Origin: an uncultured Dehalococcoidia bacterium
GTDB lineage: Bacteria; Chloroflexota; Dehalococcoidia; Lucifugimonadales; UBA3495
Assembly: GCA_951812535.1 (NCBI GenBank)
Contig: CATOSK010000006.1
Location: 434,001-498,000, forward strand
Length of the DNA: 64,000 bases
Direction of reading: 5' to 3'
In this document: positions 48,305-56,672 of the stretch, piece by piece
Position numbering within the stretch: the stretch's first letter is position 1
Layout of the letters: the number at the start of each line of letters is the position of its first letter
The notes under the pieces: model-generated
The model's database searches: none
What the model was told of the DNA's origin: nothing
The model's input: only the letters and a program-made list of their open reading frames with translations
Program-made: the position numbers and the translations under genes

Positions 48305-48373
48305 CCCGGACTCCACGGTAACCCCTGGCCCGGGTGCGGAGGAAACATCGCTCGTCCCTTCTGACTGACCGCC

Positions 48374-50191
48374 ATGCCCATTCAGGTGCTGGAACCCCAA
48401 CTCGCCTCCCAGATCGCCGCCGGCGAGGTCGTCGAACGTCCTGTCTCCGTGGTCAAGGAGCTGGTGGAGAACTCCCTCGACGCCGGCGCGTCCCGCATCA
48501 GTGTCGAGGTCCAGGGCGGGGGAGTGGAGCAGATACGGGTCTCCGACGACGCCTCGGGCATCCCCGCCAATGAAATCGATCTGGCCTTCCGGCACCACGC
48601 CACCAGCAAGCTGAACCACTCCGAACAGCTGGACGCCATCGGAACCCTCGGGTTTCGCGGGGAGGCCCTCCCCAGCATCGCCGCCGTCTCCCAGATATCC
48701 CTCACCAGCCGGTCCCGCCAGGCCCCTGACGGCTGCCGGATCCGCTACCGCTGGGGAGAAAAGCAGGACGTGGGACCCCTGGGATGCGCGCCGGGCACGA
48801 CGGTCACGGTAGAGGACCTGTTCGGGAACCTGCCCGCCCGGCGCAAGTTCCTCCGCTCCACCTCCGCCGAGACCAACCGGGTCCGGGAACTCGTTGACCG
48901 CTACGCCCTGGCCTATCCCGAGACCGCCTTCCAGCTAACCGCCGACGGCCGGTCCGTCGTGTCCACTCCCGGGAACGGCAATCCCCAGGAAGCCCTGCTG
49001 GCCGTCTACGGCCCGGAAGCGGCTTCGGGAATGCTCCGGGTAGAGGACTCGGACCCGGAATCGGGCTACGGAGTCGAGGGGTTCGTCAGCGCCCCCCACC
49101 TGACCCGCTCCAACCGCGCCCACTTCATCTTCTTCATCAACCGGCGCTGGGTGCAGAGCCGGATGCTGTCCTTCGCCCTGGAGGAGTCCTACCACGGGCT
49201 GCTGCCGGAAAAGCGTTATCCGCTGGCCTGCCTCAACCTGACCGTGCCCTACGCCCACGTCGACGTCAACTCCCACCCGGCCAAGCGGGAGGTCCGCTTT
49301 CTGCAGGAATCAAGAGTGTACGCCACCCTGCAGCGGGCCGTCCGCTCGGCCCTAATCGCCCACTCGCCGGTGCCGCCAGCGGGGCGTTCCGCGGCTCCGC
49401 AATCCCCGGGAGAACCCCACGCGTCGCCCGGCTTCTTCCGCAGCCCCTTCGACCGGACGGGCACCGCGCCAGCCAATACCGGACTCTCCCGACGGGACCA
49501 AGGCAACACATACGGGGCCAATCCCCTGGGGGCTCCTTCCGGCGGCGCGGCCGCTCCGGCTGGCGGGGACGGGATGGATTACACGGAACTGTTCAACCAA
49601 GGAGTTTCTCCCGGCCAGGCGCTCCCCGCGCTGCGGGTTGTGGGACAGGTGCGATCGACTTACATCGTGGCCGAAGGTCCGGGCGGGATGTACCTGGTGG
49701 ACCAGCACGCGGCCCACGAGCGGGTCCTCTTCGACCGAATCATCCGGCAGGCCGAGGCCGAAGTGCCTGAATCCCAGCCGCTACTGGTGCCGCAGACCGT
49801 GGAGTTGACCCCGGCCCAGGAGGAAACGCTGGCCGACCAGGGCGAGATTCTGGCCTCCTGCGGGTTCATGGTGGAACACTTCGGGGGGAGCGGTTACCTG
49901 CTGCGGGCGGTGCCGGCCTGCATGAGTTCCGGGGACCCCGGCGTGTCACTCACGGGCATCCTGGACATGGTGGCGTTCGAGGGAGTGGTCCGGCAGAGCG
50001 ATGACACGCTGGCGGCATCCATAGCCTGCCACAGCGCCATCCGCGCGGGAGACCCATTGACTGAACCGGAAATGGTTTCGCTGCTGGAGCAGCTGGAGAA
50101 AGCCGACAACCCGCACACCTGCCCCCACGGCAGGCCCACGCTGATTCACTTCAGCGAGTACCAGATGGAGCGGGAGTTCGGGCGGCGATAA
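48374..50191 (+). CDS. mutL: DNA mismatch repair protein MutL
   Basis: The product has 605 residues. GHKL ATPase motifs are 'VVKELVENSLDAGA' near 30, 'DDASGI' near 59, and 'GFRGEALPSIAAVS' near 94. 'FINRRWV' and 'VDVNSHPAKREVRF' end the N-terminal domain; a Pro/Ala/Ser-rich linker follows (about 330-400). The C-terminal domain has 'VDQHAAHERVLFD', close to the DQHA(x)2E(x)4E metal site of nicking MutL (the last Glu is Asp here), and 'TCPHGRPT'. It is therefore probably a latent endonuclease. It couples MutS to downstream repair. Confidence 0.95.
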   Translation: MPIQVLEPQLASQIAAGEVVERPVSVVKELVENSLDAGASRISVEVQGGGVEQIRVSDDASGIPANEIDLAFRHHATSKLNHSEQLDAIGTLGFRGEALPSIAAVSQISLTSRSRQAPDGCRIRYRWGEKQDVGPLGCAPGTTVTVEDLFGNLPARRKFLRSTSAETNRVRELVDRYALAYPETAFQLTADGRSVVSTPGNGNPQEALLAVYGPEAASGMLRVEDSDPESGYGVEGFVSAPHLTRSNRAHFIFFINRRWVQSRMLSFALEESYHGLLPEKRYPLACLNLTVPYAHVDVNSHPAKREVRFLQESRVYATLQRAVRSALIAHSPVPPAGRSAAPQSPGEPHASPGFFRSPFDRTGTAPANTGLSRRDQGNTYGANPLGAPSGGAAAPAGGDGMDYTELFNQGVSPGQALPALRVVGQVRSTYIVAEGPGGMYLVDQHAAHERVLFDRIIRQAEAEVPESQPLLVPQTVELTPAQEETLADQGEILASCGFMVEHFGGSGYLLRAVPACMSSGDPGVSLTGILDMVAFEGVVRQSDDTLAASIACHSAIRAGDPLTEPEMVSLLEQLEKADNPHTCPHGRPTLIHFSEYQMEREFGRR

Positions 50192-50258
50192 ACCGCCCGC
50201 CGCCGGGCGGTTCGTGGATATTCCCTGACTCGGAAGAAGGCGCCGGCGGAGCCTCCAA

Positions 50259-50308
50259 GGGGCCCCTGGACAAGTCACCTTAATTGGCGATGGAGAGGGC
50301 GACCTTTG
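50259..50308 (+). repeat. Dispersed repeat, family A (copy 9)
   Basis: GGGGCCCCTGGACAAGTCACC ... GGCGATGGAGAGGGCGACC downstream of mutL; ends partly pair. Confidence 0.7.
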
Positions 50309-50323
50309 TAACGAGGGCGGGCG

Positions 50324-50533
50324 CTAGACCCGTCGCGGGTCCGAGCGGGGGTCCTGGGCCGGGTGAAAGATCGACTCTTCCTCGGGGAATTCCTGTCCCG
50401 CCGCCTCGGCCGTCCCGCTTCCGCCGAGCCTCACCAGCCCGGTCGAAATCGCGGCCAGCGCCGCGACACCCAACCCCATCTTTACGAGGAAACCCCTTCG
50501 GGATTTCCCCTTTTCCGTGATCGCTTCAGACAC
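50324..50533 (-). CDS. Small twin-arginine signal protein
   Basis: The product has 69 residues. 'KGKSRRGFLVKMGLGVAALAAISTGLV' (in parts) is a Tat signal: SRRGF(L)VK, a hydrophobic core, and an Ala-rich cleavage region (GTAEAAG). Only about 25 residues remain after it. Small Tat-targeted proteins of this kind are typically coded near respiratory formate dehydrogenases, but here the nearest such cluster is 8 kb away. It may escort or anchor an oxidoreductase; function unproven. Confidence 0.65.
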   Translation of the reverse strand: MSEAITEKGKSRRGFLVKMGLGVAALAAISTGLVRLGGSGTAEAAGQEFPEEESIFHPAQDPRSDPRRV

Positions 50534-50864
50534 TATTTACTCCAACACGCGGCAAGCTGCCATCAGCCGAAAGCGGCCTCAACGATTCTACCTTTTTCCC
50601 GAGTCTTTGGAAACCGGGGAGCCAGGCTCCGGTTGGTTGGCAGCTGCCCGACCTGGGTCACAACCCCAACACCCGCGTTTCGGGTTTTCCTTTCGAACCG
50701 GGTACAACGACTCCAACCTGGCAATATCCTTCAATTGAAGAACAAACGCCTGAAGAACAAACGCCCGCCCCACTTTGGGACTACACCGGGAGCGGAAGCC
50801 TGCGAAGCTCCAGATCTGGGCTACGAATTCGAGCGGGACATAGCCCAGGCGAGAAACACCGCTA
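50534..50864. other. Gap without recognised gene
   Basis: No coding frame with a family pattern is visible. There is a short duplicated AGAACAAACGCC(T/C)GA-like sequence near 50740-50765. Confidence 0.45.
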
Positions 50865-50894
50865 TTACCGTCCAAAGTGCCAAGTGTGTATAAT
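50865..50894 (+). promoter_or_regulatory. Sigma-70-type promoter for the PPC-domain gene
   Basis: TTACCG (50865-50870), 18 bases, perfect TATAAT (50889-50894) with TGTG immediately upstream (extended -10). Confidence 0.6.
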
Positions 50895-50924
50895 GGCGAT
50901 CTCACACATCAACCAGGAGGACGC

Positions 50925-51320
50925 ATGGCCATAAAAAACTGGGACGCCACGACATCCCGCGTCGTATACCGCCGCCTGGAAGCGGGGGAATCACTTATTG
51001 AAGGCATCGAATCCCTGGCTCATTCCGAAGGCATTCGTGAAGCCGCCGTAATCTCCTGCATAGGAAGCCTGCGCCAACTAAAGCGTCGTAATCTTTGCAA
51101 CCTCGAAAGAGACCATGAGAGGGAAACAATCGACGAAGTTCTTGAGTTGGTAAGCGCTGAGGGTTACATTCAACCTGTGGAGGACGGTGGAATATACGTT
51201 CATATACACATCGCCGCGGCCCGACCTTCAGGCGCAATTGTCGGCGGCCACTGTGAAGACGCTACATGCTTCACCGGAGCATACGTATATCTCCAAGTCA
51301 TAGAAGATGCACGGAGCTGA
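50925..51320 (+). CDS. PPC/DUF296-domain protein
   Basis: The product has 131 residues. 'VYRRLEAGESLIEGIESLAHSEGIREAAVISCIGSLRQL' (in parts) and 'YVHIHIAAARPSGAIVGGHCEDATCFTGAYVYLQVIED' (in parts) match the plant-and-prokaryote-conserved (PPC, DUF296) domain: 'R-L..GE.L...L', 'GS', 'HIH', 'GGH'. The His cluster may bind a metal. In plants this domain sits on AT-hook DNA-binding proteins; single-domain bacterial forms are of unknown function. CAGGAGG precedes the ATG. The gene is rather A+T-rich for this window. Confidence 0.82.
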   Translation: MAIKNWDATTSRVVYRRLEAGESLIEGIESLAHSEGIREAAVISCIGSLRQLKRRNLCNLERDHERETIDEVLELVSAEGYIQPVEDGGIYVHIHIAAARPSGAIVGGHCEDATCFTGAYVYLQVIEDARS

Positions 51321-52171
51321 ACCGTTCCGCCCGAGTATCTAAAAGATTAGTCACAAACCCCGCTATCACTGTGCAAGGGTTCTTCCTCGGCAACACCCAA
51401 CCGGGGAAGAAACCCACCTCCCACGGGAAGGGCTTGTCCAGCGACTCAGGCAATGCCGCCGCCACCACATTCCCCGTCCGAGATAACCCGGGACTGATGG
51501 AGGGAAGCGAAAAGGCCCGCCCGTCAAAATCAATCTCGGGTACATCAACCTGGGAAGACGCAGTTTCCGGCTAAACCCGAATCCACGGAAGGAAAGGGTT
51601 GGGGAGAGGGCCGGGGCAGCGTTCTGAAGCGGCAAGAAGGTGTTCCTGTGCACCTGGGATAATGGTTGGCAACAGCAAACCGGCCCCAGAGTGTCAAGGG
51701 CGGCGGCAAAACCTACCACTGTGGCGCCGAAGGCCAGCATAAACGTCCGGCCAAAGGTCCAGCTATGAACACCGCTCTTGTCCGCTTAACATCGGGTCCA
51801 TTTTCACTCCTTCGGTCTTAGTACTACAGCCGCACATAAGCTGACTGGCAATTTCTACATTGGTAGTTACCCAATTTCGTTACGCGAAGGGATGTTGCCC
51901 GTATCTGAACGCTGCGGTAATCAAGGCTGACCCATGCCTCAAGAAACCAACTGCGACTGTAGTATTAGAAACTATCTCAAAACGTACACTCCGAAACCAG
52001 AAACCCGCGAAAGGGGAACGACCGGGGTCTGGATTCCCGCCCCCGCCTACGCGGGGGCAGGCTCTGCGCGGGAATGACGGGAGGGAAACGTGGGGATCCC
52101 CGGCTACGCTCACTTGTTTTGAGATAGTTACTTAGCGTACTCACCGGCAAACGTGACCCACCCCTCCGCCC
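51321..52171. other. 850-base stretch without a credible gene; carries a MITE-like element
   Basis: Frames in 51321-51960 are short and show no family pattern; they could be remnants. The part 51970-52129 is an inverted-repeat element described separately. Confidence 0.5.
51970..52129. mobile_element. MITE-like element, 160 bp, with 14-bp perfect terminal inverted repeats
   Basis: AACTATCTCAAAAC (51970-51983) and GTTTTGAGATAGTT (52116-52129) are exact inverse complements. The interior has no coding frame but contains a family C repeat (about 52010-52085). No clear target duplication is seen. Size and structure suit a non-autonomous transposon mobilised by a transposase elsewhere. Confidence 0.65.
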
Positions 52172-53149
52172 CTACCTGGAAACCCCCCGTTTCAAGTCCG
52201 GCAAAGCGCCCCTGATCTCATCCACGTGCACCGCAAAGAAGGTCCCCACCACCCTCTGCCCTCCCGAGGTACGTTCCTCCGCCGAGCGAATCATCCCCAC
52301 CACCTCGCCGTTGTAGTTCAGCACCGGCCCGCCGCTGTCTCCCGGGTCCACCGGAGCGTCCATCTTCAGGTTCACCCCGAAGGAATGCTGGCCAAAATTC
52401 GATACCTGGGAAAGCACCCCCACGTTCGCCGACGCCGACCCCACGGTGCCGTTGGGCCACACGCCGGAACCCGAGTATCCCAGCGCCAGCAGCGTTTCCG
52501 CGGCGTTGTCGGTGGTTATCTGCCCCATGGCCAGGGGAGCGGCGCCGGGATGAAGCTGGGCTCCCGACTGCTCGAACTGCAGCAGGGCAATATCCTTGCT
52601 GCGGTTGAACCCCAGCACGGCAGCAGAAAACGACGGGTGCAGCGACTGCCGGACAATGACCTGGCTGCTGCCTCTGACCACGTGCTCGTTGGTCGCGATC
52701 AGGCCGGGCTCGATCAACCATCCCGTGCCATGCCCCTGCAGCGTGTCCACCATGAACACGGAGGGCCACGCATTCGACCGCACCTCCCGGAAGTCGTTGA
52801 TCGGCTGCGGAGTCGGGGTGGCCGGCAGGACCATCTTGGTCGCCGTAGGCTGCGGAGTCGCCGTCAGCGGGGGGGTGGGAGTCGGCGCCGGCGTCACCGT
52901 CGGCATTGCGGTCGGAAAGGCCACCGGCGTCACCGTCGGCAACGCAGTCGGAAAGGGCACCGGCGTCACCGTCGGCAGTGGCGTCGGGAACGCCACCGGC
53001 GTCACCGTAGGAACTGCCTCGACGATGGCCCGGGCACGATCGTCGATGAGCTGGTTCAGTTCCTCGTCCGACGGCCCGCAGGCCATTACCAGCAGGGCCG
53101 CCCCGACCACCCCGGCAGACAACCATCCGGCAGCAAGGATTCCTCCCAC
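52172..53149 (-). CDS. Trypsin-like (S1) serine protease, lipoprotein with repeat linker
   Basis: The product has 325 residues. A signal helix ends in 'LLVMAC|GPS', a lipobox. A Pro/Thr linker of repeated 'PTVTPVxFPT' units (about 45-110) spaces the catalytic domain from the membrane. The protease domain has the triad: His in 'IATNEHVV', Asp in 'NRSKDIALLQF' and Ser in 'VDPGDSGGPVLN'. It resembles DegP/HtrA-type proteases without a PDZ domain. It starts five bases after the aldehyde dehydrogenase stop, so the two are co-transcribed. Confidence 0.88.
   Translation of the reverse strand: MGGILAAGWLSAGVVGAALLVMACGPSDEELNQLIDDRARAIVEAVPTVTPVAFPTPLPTVTPVPFPTALPTVTPVAFPTAMPTVTPAPTPTPPLTATPQPTATKMVLPATPTPQPINDFREVRSNAWPSVFMVDTLQGHGTGWLIEPGLIATNEHVVRGSSQVIVRQSLHPSFSAAVLGFNRSKDIALLQFEQSGAQLHPGAAPLAMGQITTDNAAETLLALGYSGSGVWPNGTVGSASANVGVLSQVSNFGQHSFGVNLKMDAPVDPGDSGGPVLNYNGEVVGMIRSAEERTSGGQRVVGTFFAVHVDEIRGALPDLKRGVSR
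52897..53013. repeat. 36-base minisatellite in the protease linker
   Basis: About four units of 36 bases (such as ACCGGCGTCACCGTCGG) encode the repeated PTVTPV-x-FPT linker of the protease. Confidence 0.85.
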
Positions 53150-53153
53150 GGCT

Positions 53154-54650
53154 TCAGATGAACCGGGCCTGGGTCCGGGCTTCGTCGGCGTAGTCGATGT
53201 AAACCGTGATGACCTCGGTAAAGAAGTCCACCGCCTCGGTACCCTGCTCCCGCTGTCCCACTCCCGACGCCTTCATCCCTCCGAAGGGCAGATGCACCTC
53301 GCCGCCCAGCGTCGGAGCGTTGACGTGGACCATCCCCGTTTCCACCGTGTTGATGTAGCGGTGGGCACGGTGCAGGTCACGGGTGTATACGGACGAGGAC
53401 AGTCCAAACTGGACGCTGTTGGATATATCAACCGCGTCGTCGAGGTCCTGGGCCTCGAACACGGTCAGCACCGGGCCGAAGATTTCTTCCTTAGCGATAC
53501 GCATATCCCGGGAAACGCCGGTGAAGACGGTCGGCTCCACGTAGTAACCCTCGTCGTAGACGCCGCCGGTGACCGCGTGGCCTCCGTGGGCCAGGTTGGC
53601 GCCCTCCTCGGTCCCGATGCCGATGTACTCCAGCACCTTGTCCTGCTGGTACTGGCTGGACAGCGGGCTAACGTCCACTTCCGGGTCCAGACCGTCGCCG
53701 ATCTTCAGCCGGCTCGTCCGGTCCAGGAGCTGGTCAACGAACTGTTCGTGAATACCGGCTTCCACGATGGCCCGGCTGGTGGCGGTACACCGCTGCCCGG
53801 TGGAGCCAAATGCGCCCTGCACGATGCCGCCCACCGCCTTATCCAAGTCGGCGTCGGCCAGCAGGATCACCGCGTTCTTGCCGCCCATCTCGCACTGGAC
53901 CTTCTTCAGCAGACGCGCCCCCCGGGCGTAGATGTCGGTGCCGATCTCGGTAGATCCCGTGAAGGATATCCCCTGAATCTGCGGGCTCTCCACCAGCGCG
54001 TTGCCCACCAACGCCCCCGGACCGGTGATCAGGTTCAGCACTCCCGGCGGGAGCCCCGCTTCCTCGAAGACTTCAACCAGCTTCACCGCGCTCATCGGCG
54101 TGCCCGAGGCGGGCTTGAACACGACCGTGTTCCCGCAGATCAGCGCGGGGGCCAGCTTCCATGCCGGAATGGCTATGGGAAAGTTCCACGGCGTGATCAG
54201 GGCCACCGCTCCCAGCGGACGGCGCACCGTGTACGCAACGGTGCTGGCCAGTTCCGAGGGGGTAGTGTACCCGAACATCCGCCGGCCCTCCCCGGCCGAG
54301 TACTCGATGATGTTCATGGCCCGGCGCACCTCGCCCCGGGCATCGGCGATGGGCTTCCCTTCCTCGATGGTGATGGTGCGGGCGATCTCCTCGGCCCGCC
54401 GCTCCAAAACGTCCAGGGCCCGGTACAGGATCTGCCCCCGGCCCGGAGCGGGCATATCCGCCCAAGCCGCCCGGGCCGCATCGGCCGCTTCAGCCGCACG
54501 CAGCGCATCCTCCACATTGGACCGCTGGAAGTGCCCGATGACTTCCTGTTTCTTCGCCGGACTCGTGATGGCGTAGGTCTCCCCCGAAACCGAATCAACC
54601 CACTCTCCCCCAATGTAGTTCTGGTAAGTCCTGGTTTCGGTGGTGGTCAT
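53154..54650 (-). CDS. NAD(P)+-dependent aldehyde dehydrogenase
   Basis: From the ATG at 54650 (GAAGGAGAAGG ahead) the product has 498 residues. '[19 protein letters not shown]' (in parts) binds the cofactor with the catalytic Asn. 'SFTGSTEIG' is the Gly loop, '[18 protein letters not shown]' (in parts) has the catalytic Glu, and '[12 protein letters not shown]' the nucleophile Cys; '[10 protein letters not shown]' follows. The pattern is closest to semialdehyde dehydrogenases such as alpha-ketoglutaric semialdehyde dehydrogenase. It oxidises an aldehyde to the acid, perhaps at the end of a sugar or aromatic pathway. Confidence 0.9.
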   Translation of the reverse strand: MTTTETRTYQNYIGGEWVDSVSGETYAITSPAKKQEVIGHFQRSNVEDALRAAEAADAARAAWADMPAPGRGQILYRALDVLERRAEEIARTITIEEGKPIADARGEVRRAMNIIEYSAGEGRRMFGYTTPSELASTVAYTVRRPLGAVALITPWNFPIAIPAWKLAPALICGNTVVFKPASGTPMSAVKLVEVFEEAGLPPGVLNLITGPGALVGNALVESPQIQGISFTGSTEIGTDIYARGARLLKKVQCEMGGKNAVILLADADLDKAVGGIVQGAFGSTGQRCTATSRAIVEAGIHEQFVDQLLDRTSRLKIGDGLDPEVDVSPLSSQYQQDKVLEYIGIGTEEGANLAHGGHAVTGGVYDEGYYVEPTVFTGVSRDMRIAKEEIFGPVLTVFEAQDLDDAVDISNSVQFGLSSSVYTRDLHRAHRYINTVETGMVHVNAPTLGGEVHLPFGGMKASGVGQREQGTEAVDFFTEVITVYIDYADEARTQARFI

Positions 54651-54892
54651 CGCCTTCTCCTTCAGTCCCGGCCCGCCTTGAACACGCGTTCCTGGGTATA
54701 CACCAAGAAACCAGGTGGTGGGCCGCCCATCCTGCCTGTCCGGTAAGTTAACACCGCCGACCCACCGGAGCAATACCGGCCCTCTCCCCCAAGTTGACGC
54801 CGCTAGTACAATACCAACGGAATTCGTCCATCGTTGCCATCCACCGGCACGCCCGCCGTCGTCCGGGCGCGCCCCGCCGAAAGGAGACCGTC

Positions 54893-55180
54893 ATGGCAGG
54901 ATACGTTATCGCCGACGTCGAGGTCACCGACCCGGACAAGTTCGAGGTCTACCGGGGGCAGGTCGGCGCCACCATCGAGCAGTACGGGGGACGCTACATC
55001 GTCCGCGGGGGCGAGACCGAGACCGGGGAAGGGGCCTGGAACCCCCGCCGCCTGGTCGTCATAGAGTTCGAGAGCATGGCCCGGGCCAAGGAGTGGTACC
55101 ACTCCCCGGAGTACGCCGGTCCCATGAAGCTGCGCCACGAGTCGGCCAACACCAACCTGGTCTTCGCCGAAGGACTTTAG
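54893..55180 (+). CDS. DUF1330-family protein
   Basis: From the ATG at 54893 (GAAAGGAGA ahead) the product has 95 residues. 'GYVIADVEVTDPDKFEVYRGQVGATIEQYGGRYIVRGG' (in parts) and 'VVIEFESMARAKEWYHSPEYAGPMKLRHESANTNLVFAEG' (in parts) are the two halves of the DUF1330 ferredoxin-like (dimeric alpha/beta barrel) fold. Function is unknown; such small proteins often accompany dehydrogenases. It is divergent from the aldehyde dehydrogenase and followed by an SDR gene after 72 bases. Confidence 0.86.
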   Translation: MAGYVIADVEVTDPDKFEVYRGQVGATIEQYGGRYIVRGGETETGEGAWNPRRLVVIEFESMARAKEWYHSPEYAGPMKLRHESANTNLVFAEGL

Positions 55181-55252
55181 GAAGGACTTTGAGACAGTCC
55201 CCGTGAAGGATTCCGGGAAAGAACCGAACCGCACAACAGAACAGGAGGACCC

Positions 55253-55999
55253 ATGAGCCTGGAAGGCAAGACCGCTCTCGTAACCGGATCGGGGCGCAAC
55301 ATCGGGCGCTCCATCGCCCTGGCGCTGGCCCGTGACGGCGCGGACGTGGTGGTCAACGCCCGCTCCAACAAGGCCGAGGCCGAGGCCGTCGCAGCCGAGG
55401 TTGAAGAACTTGGCAGGAAGGCCCTTCCCATCCTAGCGGACGTGGGGGACAAGGAGCAGCTGGAAGCCCTGCTGGACCAGGCCCTGGACCGGTTCGGGGG
55501 ACTGGACATCGTGGTGAACAACGCCGCCACCCGCCCCCACAAGCCCTTCGCCGAAATGTCCTACGACGACTGGCGGGGAGTGCTGGCCACCGACCTCGAC
55601 TCCGCCTTCCTCACAACCAAGGCCGCCCTGCCCGGCATGATGCAGAAGGGCTGGGGACGGGTGGTCAACCTCAGCGGACTCCAGGCCTTCCAGGGACGGC
55701 ACGGCGGCGCCCACATCTCCGCCGCCAAGGTGGGACTCATCGGCCTCACCCGCGCCCTGGCCACCGAGCTGGGCCCCAGCGGAATCGTCGTCAACTGCAT
55801 CGTCCCCGGCGCAATCGACACCAGCCGCGAGGGACTATCCAACGTGACCCGGGGTTCCGGCCGCGTCTCGGAAATCCCGGTGGGACGCCTGGGCTACACC
55901 GACGACATCGCCTCCCTGTGCGCCTTCCTATGCTCCGACGCCGCCGGATTCATCAACGGCCAGACCATCCACTGCAACGGCGGCGAGCGCGCCCTCTAG
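55253..55999 (+). CDS. SDR-family protein with replaced catalytic Tyr
   Basis: The product has 248 residues. 'TALVTGSGRNIGRSIALALARDGADVVVNAR' (in parts) is the NAD(P) loop with TGxxxNIG. 'ADVGDK', 'VVNNAATRPHKP' and 'RVVNLSGLQAFQGRHGGAH' (in parts) follow, with the catalytic Ser in place. The YxxxK motif reads 'ISAAK': Lys is present but Tyr is Ile. 'PGAIDTSREG' ends the substrate lid. It looks like FabG (3-oxoacyl-ACP reductase) in all else. Reductase activity by the classical mechanism is doubtful. CAGGAGG fixes the start. Confidence 0.87.
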   Translation: MSLEGKTALVTGSGRNIGRSIALALARDGADVVVNARSNKAEAEAVAAEVEELGRKALPILADVGDKEQLEALLDQALDRFGGLDIVVNNAATRPHKPFAEMSYDDWRGVLATDLDSAFLTTKAALPGMMQKGWGRVVNLSGLQAFQGRHGGAHISAAKVGLIGLTRALATELGPSGIVVNCIVPGAIDTSREGLSNVTRGSGRVSEIPVGRLGYTDDIASLCAFLCSDAAGFINGQTIHCNGGERAL

Positions 56000-56015
56000 G
56001 CGGCCCGAAGGTCGA

Positions 56016-56045
56016 GTCTCCCATGACCTCTCAATCATGGGGGAC
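56016..56045 (+). terminator. Hairpin after the SDR gene
   Basis: Arms GTCTCCCATGA and TCATGGGGGAC pair with one G-U wobble around an 8-base loop, 17 bases after the stop. No T tract, so its role as a terminator is uncertain. Confidence 0.5.
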
Positions 56046-56176
56046 AGTCGGACCCGCAACCTGGGGCAACCCATCTTTCAACCGGCTGCAATGCCCCGTT
56101 CCCCAACGGCCCCACGAGGATACCCTGAGGGACGCCGGCACTGGGAAACATCGACCCGCCGTTTCTCCCTTACCCC

Positions 56177-56509
56177 TTGCTGGTCTTCTTCGTAATCGCC
56201 ATGTTCACGGGGTTGTACGGCATACTCCCGCTCGCCGCGTCGACCGTGGCCGGCGGCGTGATTTGCCGGAGAAACCCCAGGGCAACCACCCGCGTTGGCG
56301 TGGCCGTCGGGGCGGGCGCGGCGACAATCGCCGCTCTGTGCAGCTCGGGAATGTTGTGGCTGGTCATCAACCACAGCAGCCATCCCCTGGTGAAGTTCCT
56401 CGAACAATGGCAGGTGCTCTTGGTTGGTTGGCCCGTGCTGATGGCATTTTTGAGCATTGGCGTTACCTGGCTGATCGTCCAGAGGGTTCGCCGGCAACCT
56501 CAGATTTAG
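56177..56509 (+). CDS. Small integral membrane protein of unknown function
   Basis: The product has about 110 residues and three hydrophobic helices: 'LLVFFVIAMFTGLYGILPLAASTVAGG' (in parts), 'AGAATIAALCSSGMLWLVI', and 'LLVGWPVLMAFLSIGVTWLIV' (in parts). The loop between helices 1 and 2 is basic (RRNPRATTR). The TTG at 56177 is taken as start but the frame is open upstream and no ribosome-binding site is clear. Not recognised. Confidence 0.5.
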   Translation: MLVFFVIAMFTGLYGILPLAASTVAGGVICRRNPRATTRVGVAVGAGAATIAALCSSGMLWLVINHSSHPLVKFLEQWQVLLVGWPVLMAFLSIGVTWLIVQRVRRQPQI

Positions 56510-56672
56510 GCCAAATTCTGCCCGGTTCGGGTAAGCTTGTGGATGATCCCCCTATCGACAACCGGTCTTCCCTTGAGGGTCAACGGCCTCCAACGAAACC
56601 GGTGCCGGCAGTTAAGCTTCTCGGAGCCATCTGCTTGCGGCGGCGGGATACGGCTGGACTGGACGAACGGGT

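Noticed and set aside
51321-51960. Possible protein-coding remnant between the PPC gene and the MITE
   Set aside because: Short frames only, no motif, no ribosome-binding site.
52596-54746. 716-codon plus-strand frame opposite the protease and aldehyde dehydrogenase genes
   Set aside because: It crosses two real antisense genes and has no family pattern; an antisense artefact.
54794-54812. TTGACG followed by TACAAT upstream of the DUF1330 gene
   Set aside because: The spacer is only seven bases, too short for a sigma-70 promoter.
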